A stretch of 64,000 nt of DNA from Mycobacterium sp. OTB74 (GCF_029892685.1 NZ_JARXVD010000007.1:62001-126000); one strand, 5' to 3'; positions 19,413-28,461 are shown, numbered from the stretch's first letter. A program made the numbers and translations. The notes: generated from the sequence alone by a model not told the origin.

Positions 19413-19517
19413 TTAGCTGCCGGCGACTGGGAGTACCGCCTCCGCGGTGACCGTGGGGCGATAGTCCAGCTCGTAGGCGATCGCAGAGCCCGCGTAGCGG
19501 ACCTGCGTGGGCAACAT
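19413..19517 (-). pseudogene. Possible 3' remnant of a major-facilitator transporter
   Basis: A 34-codon frame on the minus strand reads LPTQVRYAGSAIAYEL near its start. This resembles the FPTRVRYSG...GYQL loop before a late helix of metabolite:H+ symporters; the following residues do not continue the match. No longer coding frame joins it on either side. It sits in the 174-bp gap between the methyltransferases and sppA and may be a degraded end of a lost transporter gene. The match is short and may be chance. Confidence 0.3.
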
Positions 19518-19582
19518 CGCGGGAGTCTGACGTTACCGGTCCCGACCCAGGTGGACATCGACGGGTCACCGCGGCCTGAGCG

Positions 19583-21361
19583 TCAGAAGCGGTAGTCCCC
19601 CAACCAGAGCGCACTGACCCCCGTCACCGATCGCTCAACCTGGCCGAGCGCGCCCGCCAGCGAGCGGCCCATCAGTGCGGCGACGGCGTCCGGCAGTGAC
19701 GCCGCCGCAGGCTGAGACGAAGCCTTGGGCCGGATGTAGTCCAGCAGCGCCGAACCCGGGTAACTGACCAATCGAACCTGCGTATCAACGTCCAATCCGG
19801 CCAGCACCTTGGCTCGTCTCACTGCAGTGCGCAACCCGCCCAGTTCATCGACCAAGCCGTGTTCCTGCGCGTCCGCACCGGTCCAGATCCGGCCCCGGGC
19901 CACCTTGTCGACGGCCGCCACAGCCATACCGCGGCCCTCGGCAACCCGCTGTACGAAGTCGGTGTAGAACAGGTCGGCTTCGGCGGTCACCTGTGCGTGC
20001 TGAGCCTCGGTGAACGGCTGGTTGGCCGACCAGGCGTCCGCATTGTCGTTGGTACGCACCGAATCCGAGCCGACGCCGAGACGTTCCTTGAGCCCGCGGG
20101 TGACCAACTTACCGGTCAGCACTCCGATCGACCCGGTGATGGTGCCGGGGTTGGCGACAATGTGGTCCGCGGCCATCGAGACGTAATAGCCGCCCGACGC
20201 CGCGACCGCACCCATCGAGGCCACCACGGGCTTACCGGACTCGCGCAGCCGCACCACCTCACGCCAGATGGTCTCCGAACCGGTCACCGCGCCGCCCGGG
20301 CTGTCCACCCGCAGTACGACAGCCTGCACGTCGTCGTCGGCTGCAGCCTCACGCAGCGCGGCGGCGACGGTGTCCCCGCCGGCACTGGACGGGCCGGGCG
20401 GAAAGACCGACGGGCCACCGCGGCCGCTGACGATGGCGCCATGCACGGTGACCACAGCGATGGTCGGCTTGTGTTTGCGTCCCGGAATCGACGACAGGTC
20501 CGGGAGGGAGCGGCCCGCCGTGGCGTGCGCGTAGCGCGTCAGGTACAGCCGGTCCGGCGCGTCATCACCATCGGGTTCTGTTGTGCCGCTGGTCAATTCG
20601 TTGATCCTGGCGTAGGCCTCGTCGCGGAAGCCGATCCGGTCCAGCAATTTGGCGCCGAGCGCATCGTCACGCAACAGCGGGGCGCGGTCGACCAGTTCGT
20701 CGAGTTCCTGCGCGTCGATGTCCCGGGATTCGGCGATGGCAGTCAGCACCTGCGCGTGCAGGCTCTCGATCAGCCTGCCGTCGGCCTCGCGGTGCTGCTC
20801 GGTGTAGCCGTCCTGAGTGAACATGTTGGCCGCCGACTTGTACTCGCCACGGGCCACGAACTGAGCTTCGATGCCGGCCTTGTCCAAAGCCCCGCGCAGG
20901 AACATGGCATTGGTGGCGAACCCGACCAACGCCACCGTGCCCGCCGGCTGCATCCAGACCTCGCCGAACGCCGAAGCCAAGTAATACGACAGAGTGCCGG
21001 GATACGTTTCGGCCCAGGCGATCGACGGCTTGACCGCGCTGAAAGCGGCGACGGCCTCACGCAGTTCCTGCACCGGACCGGCTGCCGCAGCAGGCAACTG
21101 GACACGGGCGATCAGCCCGGCCACCCGGTCGTCCTTGGCCGCACGGTGGATGGCGGCGACGGCGTCACCCAACAGCAGCGGCCGGTCCCGCCCGGTGACG
21201 AAGGCGATCGGATCGAATCCGCCTGTCTCCGGCGGTACCGAATGCAGGTCGAGTTCCAGCACGCAACCATTCGGCACGCCGTGGTGGCGGGCGGTGTCCA
21301 CTTTGCGGACGATCGCGCGCAACTCGTCACTACCGGGCACGCTGGGCAGAAAGGAACGCAT
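19583..21361 (-). CDS. sppA: Signal peptide peptidase SppA, 67K type (protease IV)
   Basis: 592 residues comprising two tandem S49 peptidase repeats. The C-terminal repeat carries the nucleophile Ser in VAASGGYYVSMAAD and a GAIVSGRGG start segment; the N-terminal repeat supplies the general-base Lys, probably in EYKSAANMF. It degrades signal peptides or other membrane-released peptides. No clear N-terminal membrane anchor is seen, unlike E. coli SppA. Matches Rv0724 by position between the methyltransferases and rplO. Confidence 0.92.
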   Translation of the reverse strand: MRSFLPSVPGSDELRAIVRKVDTARHHGVPNGCVLELDLHSVPPETGGFDPIAFVTGRDRPLLLGDAVAAIHRAAKDDRVAGLIARVQLPAAAAGPVQELREAVAAFSAVKPSIAWAETYPGTLSYYLASAFGEVWMQPAGTVALVGFATNAMFLRGALDKAGIEAQFVARGEYKSAANMFTQDGYTEQHREADGRLIESLHAQVLTAIAESRDIDAQELDELVDRAPLLRDDALGAKLLDRIGFRDEAYARINELTSGTTEPDGDDAPDRLYLTRYAHATAGRSLPDLSSIPGRKHKPTIAVVTVHGAIVSGRGGPSVFPPGPSSAGGDTVAAALREAAADDDVQAVVLRVDSPGGAVTGSETIWREVVRLRESGKPVVASMGAVAASGGYYVSMAADHIVANPGTITGSIGVLTGKLVTRGLKERLGVGSDSVRTNDNADAWSANQPFTEAQHAQVTAEADLFYTDFVQRVAEGRGMAVAAVDKVARGRIWTGADAQEHGLVDELGGLRTAVRRAKVLAGLDVDTQVRLVSYPGSALLDYIRPKASSQPAAASLPDAVAALMGRSLAGALGQVERSVTGVSALWLGDYRF

Positions 21362-21526
21362 CCCCCGAGCCTACCTACCGCCGAGACGGACAGAGCGGCC
21401 GGAAAATACGAGTGAGAGCAGCCAATACGTCGATCTCGGTGATCGCCGCAACGGTATGCGGCGAGCAGTCATCGGCGTTATGCTCACCGTCTAATCAGCA
21501 GCCTCTGCTCACCCGGGAGCGAAATC

Positions 21527-21769
21527 GTGGCGAAGTTCAAATATGTTGCACCAGTGATCATCGCGGCATCGCTGCTTGCCGCAGCGCCTGCGCAAGCACA
21601 AACCTCGGGCAATACCAATTGTCGATTCTCTGGAGGGCTCGGGCCCAACGCCGCTTGTGCTACTGGACCTGTGGATGACGACTATTACGACGTCGTCTGG
21701 CCAGGCCGGTGGGGCTGGGGCTTCCACGGCGATGACGCTCTGCCCGGCATTTCGGCCGGCTTAGGCTGA
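21527..21769 (+). CDS. Small secreted protein
   Basis: 80 residues from GTG behind a GGGAGCGAA ribosome-binding site. A signal peptide (residues about 1-25: basic MAKFKY, hydrophobic core, AQA cleavage site) is followed by a short Gly/Asp/Trp-rich mature part with two Cys (positions 33 and 44) that could form a disulphide. Such small exported proteins are common in mycobacteria. No function can be assigned. Confidence 0.65.
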   Translation: MAKFKYVAPVIIAASLLAAAPAQAQTSGNTNCRFSGGLGPNAACATGPVDDDYYDVVWPGRWGWGFHGDDALPGISAGLG

Positions 21770-21787
21770 TTCAGCGACCTTCCGTCG

Positions 21788-21853
21788 ATTCGCGCCTCCG
21801 GCGCGGAGCCAATTCGCGCCTCCGGCGCCGAGCCAATTCGCGCCTCCGGCGCG
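21788..21853. repeat. 24-bp direct tandem repeat, 2.75 copies
   Basis: Two full 24-bp units beginning ATTCGCGCCTCCGGCGC start at 21788 and 21812; the second differs by one base (CGCCGAG for CGCGGAG). A third, partial unit starts at 21836. Each unit also holds the short self-complementary GCGCCTCCGGCGC. It lies in the gap after the small secreted protein gene and before the rplO terminator. Confidence 0.85.
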
Positions 21854-21870
21854 GCGGCACCGCATACGCA

Positions 21871-21904
21871 GAAGTGCCCCTGCCTAAATCGACAGGGGCA
21901 CTTC
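21871..21904 (-). terminator. Hairpin terminator after rplO
   Basis: Arms GAAGTGCCCCTG and CAGGGGCACTTC pair perfectly over 12 bp around a 10-nt loop, 12 bp after the rplO stop on the minus strand. No long U tract follows, as is frequent in mycobacteria. It should end the rpsH-rplO transcript and may also insulate the plus-strand gene upstream. Confidence 0.75.
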
Positions 21905-21916
21905 CACTTTGGAGCT

Positions 21917-22360
21917 TTAGAGCTCGGTTGCGCTACCACCGGCAGCGGTGATCGCCTCACGGGCGCTACCGCTGAACTTGTTGGCGGTGACGTCAACCTT
22001 GACGCCCAGCTTGCCGTCGCCCAGAACCTTCACCAGAACGTTCTTACGGACCAGGCCCTTGGCCACCAGCTCGTCCAGACCGACGGTGCCGCCCTGCGGG
22101 AACGCCTTGGCGATATCGCCGACGTTCACCACCGCGTACTCCGTGCGGAAGCGGTTGCGGAAGCCCTTGAGCTTCGGCAGCCGCATGTGGATCGGCATCT
22201 GGCCACCCTCGAACGTCACCGGGACGTTCTTGCGGGCCTTGGTGCCCTTGGTACCGCGACCGGCGGTCTTCCCCTTGGAGCCCTCACCACGGCCGAGACG
22301 GGTCTTGTCCTTCTTGGACCCGGGAGCCGGCTTGAGGTCGTGCAGCTTGATGACGCTCAT
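21917..22360 (-). CDS. rplO: 50S ribosomal protein L15
   Basis: 147 residues. N-terminal [19 protein letters not shown] and the glycine-rich [13 protein letters not shown] stretch are typical of L15, which helps assemble the large subunit. It is the last gene of the spc cluster, two bp-adjacent to rpmD, and is followed by a hairpin terminator. In many bacteria secY follows directly; here, as in M. tuberculosis, sppA and methyltransferases intervene. Confidence 0.97.
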   Translation of the reverse strand: MSVIKLHDLKPAPGSKKDKTRLGRGEGSKGKTAGRGTKGTKARKNVPVTFEGGQMPIHMRLPKLKGFRNRFRTEYAVVNVGDIAKAFPQGGTVGLDELVAKGLVRKNVLVKVLGDGKLGVKVDVTANKFSGSAREAITAAGGSATEL

Positions 22361-22540
22361 TTACGCCTCCTCAACAGTGACGAGGTGGGCAACCACCGCG
22401 AGCAGACCACGGGTCTGCGCGTTGTCCTCGCGAACGACGGACTGGCGGATCTTGCGCAGTCCCAGTGTCCGCAGGCTTTCGCGCTGCTTCCACCGGGCAC
22501 CCACGGTGCCACGCACCTGGGTGATCTTCAGTTCAGCCAT
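22361..22540 (-). CDS. rpmD: 50S ribosomal protein L30
   Basis: 59 residues: [20 protein letters not shown] at the N-terminus, then the L30 signature [15 protein letters not shown]. Too short to stand out in a simple frame scan, but placed exactly between rpsE and rplO as in other spc operons. The stop is adjacent to the rplO start codon. Confidence 0.96.
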   Translation of the reverse strand: MAELKITQVRGTVGARWKQRESLRTLGLRKIRQSVVREDNAQTRGLLAVVAHLVTVEEA

Positions 22541-22543
22541 GAG

Positions 22544-23218
22544 TTATGCCGATCCTTCACGCGCTGCCGATGCGGCCAACGCTTCTGCCTCACGCCGGGC
22601 CCGCAGCATGCCGGCCGGCGCAACATCTTCGATGGGCAGGCCACGACGGGCTGCCACTTCCTCGGGACGCTGCAGCTGCTTCAGCGCGGCAACGGTGGCA
22701 TGCACCACGTTGATCGCGTTGTCACTGCCCAGCGACTTGGCCAGGATGTCGTGCACGCCAGCGCATTCCAGCACCGCACGCGCTGCGCCACCGGCGATGA
22801 CACCGGTACCCGGGCTGGCCGGACGCAGCATGACGACACCGGCAGCGGCCTCGCCCTGCACCGGGTGCACGATGGTGCCCCCGATCAGCGGAACGCGGAA
22901 GAAGCCCTTGCGAGCCTCCTCAACGCCCTTGGCGATGGCGGCCGGAACTTCCTTGGCCTTGCCGTAGCCCACACCGACCATGCCGTGGCCGTCGCCGACG
23001 ATGACCAGAGCGGTGAAGCTGAAGCGCCGACCACCCTTGACCACCTTGGAGACGCGGTTGATGGTCACCACGCGCTCGATGTAGTTGCTCTTCTCGCCAC
23101 GATCATCGCCGCGGCCACCACGGCCACCACGGTCGTCACGACGACCCCGACGATCGTCGGAGCGTCCGCCCCGGGACTCGCTGTTGGCCCCGGCTCCATT
23201 AGCCTGATCGGCCATCAT
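22544..23218 (-). CDS. rpsE: 30S ribosomal protein S5
   Basis: 224 residues. A low-complexity Arg/Gly/Asp-rich N-terminal extension of about 50 residues (typical of mycobacterial S5) precedes the core [31 protein letters not shown] domain, here given only in part, and the [14 protein letters not shown] motif. S5 contributes to decoding accuracy. Two consecutive ATGs (23218, 23215) are possible starts. Confidence 0.96.
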   Translation of the reverse strand: MMADQANGAGANSESRGGRSDDRRGRRDDRGGRGGRGDDRGEKSNYIERVVTINRVSKVVKGGRRFSFTALVIVGDGHGMVGVGYGKAKEVPAAIAKGVEEARKGFFRVPLIGGTIVHPVQGEAAAGVVMLRPASPGTGVIAGGAARAVLECAGVHDILAKSLGSDNAINVVHATVAALKQLQRPEEVAARRGLPIEDVAPAGMLRARREAEALAASAAREGSA

Positions 23219-23246
23219 GCAGTCCTTCCATTAGTCAAGTAAGTCA

Positions 23247-23648
23247 TCAGAACGCCAACCCGCCTTCGCGCGCGGCGTCGGCGAGAGCGGCGATCCGGCC
23301 ACCGTAGGTGTACCCACCGCGGTCGAACACCACCTCGGAGATGCCGGCGGCCTGGGCGCGGGCAGCGATCAGCTGACCGACCTTGGTGCTGGCTGCCTTC
23401 TTGTCGCCGTCGACGGCACGCACGTCGGCCTCGATGGACGACGCGGCGGCGATGGTGACACCGGCCAGGTCGTCGATCAGCTGGACGTGGATGTGCCGTG
23501 CACTCCGGTTGACCATGAGGCGCGGACGCTCGGCAGTGCCGGCGACCTTCTTGCGCAGCCGGGCGTGACGGCGCAGCCGCGCCACCCGACGGGTCTCAGA
23601 GATGTTCTGGCCCAACGGCTTACGCTTGTCAGTCTCAGTGTTAGCCAT
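23247..23648 (-). CDS. rplR: 50S ribosomal protein L18
   Basis: 133 residues with the 5S rRNA-binding features of L18: [19 protein letters not shown] and [13 protein letters not shown], ending in [14 protein letters not shown]. It binds 5S rRNA in the central protuberance together with L5. It starts 2 bp after the rplF stop. Confidence 0.97.
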   Translation of the reverse strand: MANTETDKRKPLGQNISETRRVARLRRHARLRKKVAGTAERPRLMVNRSARHIHVQLIDDLAGVTIAAASSIEADVRAVDGDKKAASTKVGQLIAARAQAAGISEVVFDRGGYTYGGRIAALADAAREGGLAF

Positions 23649-23650
23649 TG

Positions 23651-24190
23651 CTACTTACCTGTCTTTCCGACCTTGCGGCGGATCTGCTCACCCTCGTAGC
23701 GAATGCCCTTGCCCTTGTACGGGTCGGGGCGACGCAGGCGGCGGATGACTGCCGAGATCTGGCCGACTTTCTGCTTATCGATGCCGGACACCGAGAACTT
23801 GGTCGGGGTCTCGACTGCGAACGTGATGCCCTCGGGGGCTTCGATCAGCACCGGGTGGCTGTAGCCGAGCGCGAACTCCAGGTTCGAGCCCTTGGCCTGC
23901 ACGCGGTAACCGACGCCGAAGATTTCCATCTTGGTGGTGTAACCCTGGGTCACACCGGTCACCAGGTTGGCGATCAGGGTGCGGGACAGCCCGTGCAGCG
24001 AGCGGTTGCGACGCTCGTCGTTCGGACGGGTCACCACGACGGCGCCGTCGTCGTTGCGAGACACCTCGATGGGCTCGGCGACGTCCAGCGTCAGGGTGCC
24101 CTTGGGGCCCTTCACCGCGACGTTCTGGCCATCGATGGTCACATCGACGCCGGCCGGAATCTGAACCGGCTGCTTTCCAATACGCGACAT
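23651..24190 (-). CDS. rplF: 50S ribosomal protein L6
   Basis: 179 residues beginning [20 protein letters not shown] and ending with the L6 signature [19 protein letters not shown]6 sits near the factor-binding site of the large subunit. It follows rpsH by 12 bp and belongs to the rpsH-rplO transcription unit. Confidence 0.97.
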   Translation of the reverse strand: MSRIGKQPVQIPAGVDVTIDGQNVAVKGPKGTLTLDVAEPIEVSRNDDGAVVVTRPNDERRNRSLHGLSRTLIANLVTGVTQGYTTKMEIFGVGYRVQAKGSNLEFALGYSHPVLIEAPEGITFAVETPTKFSVSGIDKQKVGQISAVIRRLRRPDPYKGKGIRYEGEQIRRKVGKTGK

Positions 24191-24202
24191 GTTCTCTGCC
24201 CC

Positions 24203-24601
24203 CTACCAGACGTAAGCGAGGACTTCGCCGCCCACGCCCTGTCGAGCTGCCTGGCGGTCGGTGAGCAGGCCGGAGGACGTGGAGATGATCGCCACACCCA
24301 GGCCACCCAGAACCCGCGGCAGGTTGGTGGATTTCGCGTACACCCGCAGACCGGGCTTGGACACCCGGCGGAGGCCGGCGATGCTGCGCTCGCGGCTCGG
24401 GCCGTACTTCAGGGACACAACGAGGCTCTTGCCCACGCGGGCGTCCTCGGTGCGGTAGTCAGTGATGTAACCCTCCTTCTTGAGGATCTCGGCGATATTC
24501 GCCTTGATCTTCGAGTGGGGCAGGGTCACCTCGTCGTGGTACGCCGAGTTGGCGTTGCGCAGACGTGTCAAGAAGTCTGCGATCGGATCCGTCATTGTCA
24601 T
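24203..24601 (-). CDS. rpsH: 30S ribosomal protein S8
   Basis: 132 residues from the ATG at 24601, the same length as in M. tuberculosis; the frame is open further upstream but that part is not protein-like. Starts [20 protein letters not shown] and ends with the S8 signature [20 protein letters not shown]8 nucleates the 16S central domain and is the spc-operon autoregulator in E. coli. Here it is the first gene behind an internal promoter and long leader. Confidence 0.96.
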   Translation of the reverse strand: MTMTDPIADFLTRLRNANSAYHDEVTLPHSKIKANIAEILKKEGYITDYRTEDARVGKSLVVSLKYGPSRERSIAGLRRVSKPGLRVYAKSTNLPRVLGGLGVAIISTSSGLLTDRQAARQGVGGEVLAYVW

Positions 24602-24809
24602 GACAGCTTTGATCAACCTTTCTCGCTGCGGTTCCCATACAGCACGCGCGGGCCGGTTCCACCTTGCGGTGGCTTGGCACGTCACGTAGTGGGCCTACTA
24701 CGAAGTAATTAATCCTGACCGGCAGGTGCCGGTTAGGGGCCTCGCTTCACCTGCAATTCCGTGTAGGCACTGCAGGCAAGTTACTGCCACCAAGGCACGA
24801 CAGTGCCAA

Positions 24810-24851
24810 GGCAACCTGCCCAGTATAGGAACTCCGGCGCCATCCAGCCAA
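24810..24851 (-). promoter_or_regulatory. Predicted internal promoter of the rpsH-rplO unit
   Basis: Minus strand: GATTTGGCT with -35 TTGGCT (24846-24851), 18-bp spacer, -10 TATACT (24822-24827), then N5 and GGTTGCC (24810-24816) at the expected start site. The architecture is shared with the rplN and rpsJ promoters of this window. The leader to the rpsH start codon would be about 215 nt and contains short inverted repeats (for example ACCGGCA-GG-TGCCGGT at 24719-24734). Confidence 0.65.
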
Positions 24852-24917
24852 ATCGGTGCTGATCGGGGGCGCAGTTGGACGCCATCCGGCGACTCCGCAC
24901 AGCGCACAGAAACGTGA

Positions 24918-24950
24918 AAGCCGCCTCGGCCACAAGGACCGAGGCGGCTT
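24918..24950 (-). terminator. Hairpin terminator after rpsZ, inside the spc cluster
   Basis: Arms AAGCCGCCTCGG and CCGAGGCGGCTT pair perfectly over 12 bp around a 9-nt loop. On the minus strand the stem is followed by TTTCACGTTTC. It lies 25 bp after the rpsZ stop and about 90 bp before the predicted rpsH promoter, so it splits the spc cluster into two transcripts. Confidence 0.8.
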
Positions 24951-24975
24951 CTAGAGCGTCATGAGACGGGCCGAG

Positions 24976-25161
24976 TCACCAGCTGGACTTCTGCACACCC
25001 GGCAGTTCGCCGGCGTGCGCCATGTCCCGCAGGCAGATTCGGCACAGGCCGAACTTGCGGAACACCGAGTGCGGGCGACCGCACTTGTTGCAGCGGGTGT
25101 AACCACGCACCGCGAACTTCGGCTTCTTGTTGGCCTTGTTGACCAGAGCCTTCTTTGCCAT
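24976..25161 (-). CDS. rpsZ: 30S ribosomal protein S14, zinc-binding type Z
   Basis: 61 residues, the short zinc form. Cys24-x2-Cys27 (CNKC) and Cys40-x2-Cys43 (CRIC) chelate zinc. It is the spc-cluster S14 corresponding to M. tuberculosis rpsN1; mycobacteria often carry a second, zinc-free S14 elsewhere for zinc limitation. It starts 2 bp after the rplE stop. Confidence 0.97.
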   Translation of the reverse strand: MAKKALVNKANKKPKFAVRGYTRCNKCGRPHSVFRKFGLCRICLRDMAHAGELPGVQKSSW

Positions 25162-25163
25162 TG

Positions 25164-25727
25164 TCAGTTCTCCTTGAACGGGAAGCCCAGGGCCCGCAGC
25201 AACGCACGGCCTTCGTCGTCGGTGGTCGCCGAGGTGACGACCGTGATGTCCATGCCGCGGGGGCGGTCGATCGAGTCCACGTCGATCTCGTGGAACATCG
25301 ACTGCTCGTTGAGGCCGAAGGTGTAGTTGCCGCTACCGTCGAACTGCTTGGCCGACAGACCGCGGAAGTCGCGGATACGGGGCAGTGCGATCGAGATCAG
25401 ACGGTCCAGGAACTCCCACATGCGGTCGCCACGCAGGGTGACCCGGCAACCGATGGGCATGCCCTCACGCAGCTTGAACTGCGCGATGGACTTGCGGGCC
25501 TTGCGGATTTCCGGCTTCTGGCCGGTGATCAGCGTCAGGTCGTTGACCGCGCCGTTGATCAGCTTGGCGTCGCGGGCGGCGTCACCGACACCCATGTTGA
25601 CGACAACCTTGACCACGCCCGGGATCTGCATGACGTTGGCGTAATTGAATTCATTGTTGAGCGCGTCGCGGATCTCTTCGCGGTAGCGCGTCTTCAGCCG
25701 GGGCTGAGTCTTTTCCACTGTGGTCAT
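25164..25727 (-). CDS. rplE: 50S ribosomal protein L5
   Basis: 187 residues from the ATG at 25727, one base after the rplX stop; the frame is open a little further but overlaps rplX. The core includes [38 protein letters not shown] and [20 protein letters not shown]5 binds 5S rRNA and contacts the P-site tRNA. Confidence 0.96.
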   Translation of the reverse strand: MTTVEKTQPRLKTRYREEIRDALNNEFNYANVMQIPGVVKVVVNMGVGDAARDAKLINGAVNDLTLITGQKPEIRKARKSIAQFKLREGMPIGCRVTLRGDRMWEFLDRLISIALPRIRDFRGLSAKQFDGSGNYTFGLNEQSMFHEIDVDSIDRPRGMDITVVTSATTDDEGRALLRALGFPFKEN

Positions 25728-25728
25728 C

Positions 25729-26046
25729 TCAGATGTCCTTGCCGTTGCGCTTCGAGATACGGACCTTCTTGCCGCTTTCCTCATCGACGCGGTAGCCGAT
25801 GCGGGTCGCGTTGCCGTCGGAGTCGACCACCATCACGTTGGAAACGTGGATCGGCGCCTCCTGGGTGACGATGCCACCCGACGAAGCACCGCGCTCGTTC
25901 TGCGACTGCGCAGTGTGCTTCTTGATCCGGTTGACGCCCTCAACGAGCACCTTGTTGCGGGTCGGGTAGGCCTCGATGACCTTGCCCTTGGCACCCTTGT
26001 CCTTGCCGGCAATAACCAGCACGGTGTCGCCCTTGTGCACCTTCAT
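25729..26046 (-). CDS. rplX: 50S ribosomal protein L24
   Basis: 105 residues from ATG at 26046, which overlaps the rplN stop by one base (TGATG). The KOW motif [21 protein letters not shown] lies at the N-terminus and [16 protein letters not shown] in the middle. L24 initiates large-subunit assembly. A GTG one codon upstream is an alternative start. Confidence 0.96.
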   Translation of the reverse strand: MKVHKGDTVLVIAGKDKGAKGKVIEAYPTRNKVLVEGVNRIKKHTAQSQNERGASSGGIVTQEAPIHVSNVMVVDSDGNATRIGYRVDEESGKKVRISKRNGKDI

Positions 26047-26414
26047 CACAAAACCTCCGGGGCCAGCGAGACGATCTTCATGAACTTCTTCTCGCGCAGT
26101 TCGCGACCGACCGGCCCGAAGATGCGGGTACCGCGGGGGTCGTTGTCGTTCTTGATGATGACGGCGGCGTTCTCATCGAACTTGATGTAGCTGCCGTCCG
26201 GCCGGCGGCGCTCCTTGACGGTGCGCACGACGACGGCCTTGACCACGTCACCACGCTTGACGTTGCCACCGGGGATGGCGTCCTTGACGGTCGCCACAAT
26301 GATGTCGCCGATGCCGGCGTAGCGCCGCGACGAGCCACCGAGCACGCGGATGCAAAGGATTTCCTTTGCGCCCGTGTTGTCGGCGACCTTGAGTCGCGAT
26401 TCCTGCTGAATCAC
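26046..26414 (-). CDS. rplN: 50S ribosomal protein L14
   Basis: 122 residues from a GTG at 26414 with an AGGAGA ribosome-binding site 5 bases before it. It starts [20 protein letters not shown] and contains the L14 signature [15 protein letters not shown]. First gene of the rplN-rplX-rplE-rpsZ unit, with its own promoter about 120 bp upstream. Longer in-frame starts lack a ribosome-binding site. Confidence 0.96.
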   Translation of the reverse strand: MIQQESRLKVADNTGAKEILCIRVLGGSSRRYAGIGDIIVATVKDAIPGGNVKRGDVVKAVVVRTVKERRRPDGSYIKFDENAAVIIKNDNDPRGTRIFGPVGRELREKKFMKIVSLAPEVL

Positions 26415-26522
26415 TCGATCTCCTGACCTGGGTTTTGTATGCACGCCAGATACCGACCTGGACGTGCGCGGTCTTGTTGTCCATGGGCACGCAAAGTCAC
26501 GTGATGACCGAGGTCTGCCCTG

Positions 26523-26563
26523 GGCAACCCCTACATACTAGGCGAGCAGGGACAACGCTCCAA
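26523..26563 (-). promoter_or_regulatory. Predicted promoter of the rplN-rpsZ unit
   Basis: Minus strand: GATTTGGAG with -35 TTGGAG (26558-26563), 17-bp spacer, -10 TAGTAT (26535-26540), N5, then GGTTGCC (26523-26529). Same layout and same initial sequence as the rpsJ and rpsH promoters. The leader would be about 115 nt. Confidence 0.65.
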
Positions 26564-26601
26564 ATCGCTGCACAGTCCGGTGGTGGTCAGTTTGACGGGA
26601 T

Positions 26602-26946
26602 CTATTTTCCGCGCCGCGACTTGATGACCGCGAGGCGCTCATCGAGCAGTTTGTCGAGGTCTTCGATCGAACGGCGCTCCAGCAGCATGTCCCAGTGTGT
26701 GCGCGCCGGTTTTCCAACCTTCACCGGTCCGGGCGCCTCCACGTCGATCCGGGTGCCCTCGTGGCCGTTGCGGCACGACCACACGCCAGGTATTTCGGCA
26801 TCGTCGGCGAACGGTACGTCGAATTCCTCGCCATTGGCGGTGCGATAGCGCGCGATCTGCCGTGGTGCGAGGTCGTGATTGCGCTCGGTCTCATAGCTGA
26901 CAGCTCCGAGCCGACTGCCCCGCATAACACGATGATTTGACGCCAT
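26602..26946 (-). CDS. rbpA: RNA polymerase-binding protein RbpA (or RbpA paralog)
   Basis: 114 residues, closely similar to mycobacterial RbpA. The N-terminal part is RGSRLGAVSYETERNHDLAP, the core domain contains FDVPFADDAEIPGVWSCRNG, a basic linker includes KVGKPARTHWD, and the sigma-interacting helix is MLLERRSIEDLDKLLDERL. RbpA binds SigA/SigB and stabilises the open promoter complex. In M. tuberculosis it is Rv2050, far from the ribosomal cluster, so this is either a relocated gene or a second copy. It lies between the rplN promoter and a transposase remnant. Confidence 0.88.
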   Translation of the reverse strand: MASNHRVMRGSRLGAVSYETERNHDLAPRQIARYRTANGEEFDVPFADDAEIPGVWSCRNGHEGTRIDVEAPGPVKVGKPARTHWDMLLERRSIEDLDKLLDERLAVIKSRRGK

Positions 26947-27019
26947 ACGTCCACGCTACGCCACGCCGGCATAGGTGACCTGCACGGACAATGACGCCCC
27001 TGGGTGGGTGGGTGGAGAT

Positions 27020-27198
27020 TTAATCCAGTAGCGCGGCGATCTCGTGGCATGTCCACACGTGGTTTGAGACGCCAGCTGCCTTCGCGGGGGTGGTTTACGG
27101 CCATTGCTCTGCGTGGTGAGGGTCGCGTGCGGGCGTGCGAAGTTGTAGTACATGTAGTGCAAGCTCACAGCGTGCGTCGCCCACGCCTGGTAAATCAA
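27020..27198 (-). pseudogene. Transposase C-terminal remnant with frameshift
   Basis: On the minus strand the frame reads AVSLHYMYYNFARPHATLT, a DDE-transposase C-terminal motif. After NGRK the match continues only in another frame as TTPAKAAGVSNHVWTCHEI, then AALLD and a TAA at 27020-27022. The N-terminal two thirds are missing and no terminal inverted repeats were seen. It is a dead fragment of an insertion sequence between rbpA and the YeiH terminator. IS family not assigned. Confidence 0.75.
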
Positions 27199-27254
27199 AC
27201 TGACCCACTACCCACAGGCCGCGATCAGGTCACTCGGACAAGGACCTCGAAAAC

Positions 27255-27299
27255 GACGACATGGTCGCTGCCAGTCAATGGCAGCGACCATGTCGTCGA
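27255..27299 (-). terminator. Strong intrinsic terminator after the YeiH-type gene
   Basis: Two perfectly complementary 20-bp arms (27255-27274 and 27280-27299, core GACATGGTCGCTGCCA) enclose a 5-nt loop. On the minus strand the stem is followed by TTTTCGAGG. It lies 18 bp after the stop of the transporter gene. Confidence 0.85.
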
Positions 27300-27317
27300 T
27301 CTCGTGGGGTATCCCGC

Positions 27318-28457
27318 TCAGGCCCCTGCGCCCCAACCGAGAACCCGGGACGTCAGCAGCACCAGTCCGAGCGACACCACGGCCACGACCACCAGACCGA
27401 TGACGGCAACCACCAACGGCCGCCAGCCGGTGCGAGCGATCTGCCGGAAGTCGGTGGACAGGCCCACCCCGGCGAAGGTCAGCAAGAACGCCCACTTGGA
27501 GATGCTGGCCAGATTGCTCACCTGCCCCTTGCTGAGCAGCCCGGCGGTGACGACCGCCGACACAGCCAGGAAGCCGAGGACGAACTTGGGGAACTTCTCC
27601 CAGACGAACGCGGCCCGGGCACGCACCCCGGTTGCGACGGCGTCGGCCTCACCCCGGGCGGCCCAGTAGATGGCGAAGCCGAGCACCACGAATCCGATCA
27701 GGGCATTGCGCACCGACTTGACCAGAACCGCGATCTTGCCCGCGGCGTCGGAGTAAAGGTATCCGGTCGCAGTGGTCTCGGCCGTGTTATCGACGGCAAG
27801 GCCCGCCCACAGTCCGAACTCGTGATCGGTCAGCCCGATCAGGTGACCCAGCGGTGGTAGCACAAACAACGCCACTGCGCCGAGCGCCAGAATCGAGGCA
27901 ATCGCGTAGCTCACGTCCGAATTACGTGCTCGGATAGCACCTTTGGCCGCGATGATCGCCGATACCCCGCAGATCGACGTGCCGATAGCCAGCAGCGAAC
28001 CGAGCTTGCCGGACAGTCCGAACCAACGCGCTGCGGCAATGATGATCGCGCCCGCGACGGTCATGTCCACGAGGATCTGAACCAGGCTGGTGGCGCCGAG
28101 TTTGAGGACGTCGCCCAGTACGAACCGGGACCCAAGCAGCACGATGCCGATCTTGAGCCAGAACTCGTAGGTCGCGATGCCCGGCCGGAAAACCCGGTGC
28201 AGGCCAACGGTATTGGTGATCACCAGCCCGATCACGATGGCCCACAGCACGTATTCGATGTCCGGCACCCGCCAGTGCTGATGCTTGGCGAGGGAGAGCC
28301 AACCGATCTCGGCATACTTTCCGGCCAACCCGACCGCCACCAGCAACAGCAGGCCCGGCAGGTAGTCGAGGAATCGTCGTGCGCCGGGTTGTTCCGCGGG
28401 GTCGGACTCAGCCTCCCGCTCGCTCTGGCCGGCGGTATCGGCTGCTTCGACACTCAT
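27318..28457 (-). CDS. YeiH/UPF0324-family putative sulfate exporter
   Basis: 379 residues with about ten membrane segments. The family signature region is [22 protein letters not shown], followed by [18 protein letters not shown] and [17 protein letters not shown]. Family members are annotated as putative sulfate exporters, on limited evidence. The gene lies downstream of a sulfatase-FGE pair, which would fit handling of sulfate released inside the cell (inference). A 41-residue membrane protein gene ends 4 bp before its ATG, and a strong terminator follows it. Confidence 0.85.
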   Translation of the reverse strand: MSVEAADTAGQSEREAESDPAEQPGARRFLDYLPGLLLLVAVGLAGKYAEIGWLSLAKHQHWRVPDIEYVLWAIVIGLVITNTVGLHRVFRPGIATYEFWLKIGIVLLGSRFVLGDVLKLGATSLVQILVDMTVAGAIIIAAARWFGLSGKLGSLLAIGTSICGVSAIIAAKGAIRARNSDVSYAIASILALGAVALFVLPPLGHLIGLTDHEFGLWAGLAVDNTAETTATGYLYSDAAGKIAVLVKSVRNALIGFVVLGFAIYWAARGEADAVATGVRARAAFVWEKFPKFVLGFLAVSAVVTAGLLSKGQVSNLASISKWAFLLTFAGVGLSTDFRQIARTGWRPLVVAVIGLVVVAVVSLGLVLLTSRVLGWGAGA

Positions 28458-28461
28458 CGCG

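Noticed and set aside
21788..21853. CRISPR-like repeat pattern.
   Set aside because: Units are contiguous direct repeats without spacers, only about three copies, and there are no cas genes.
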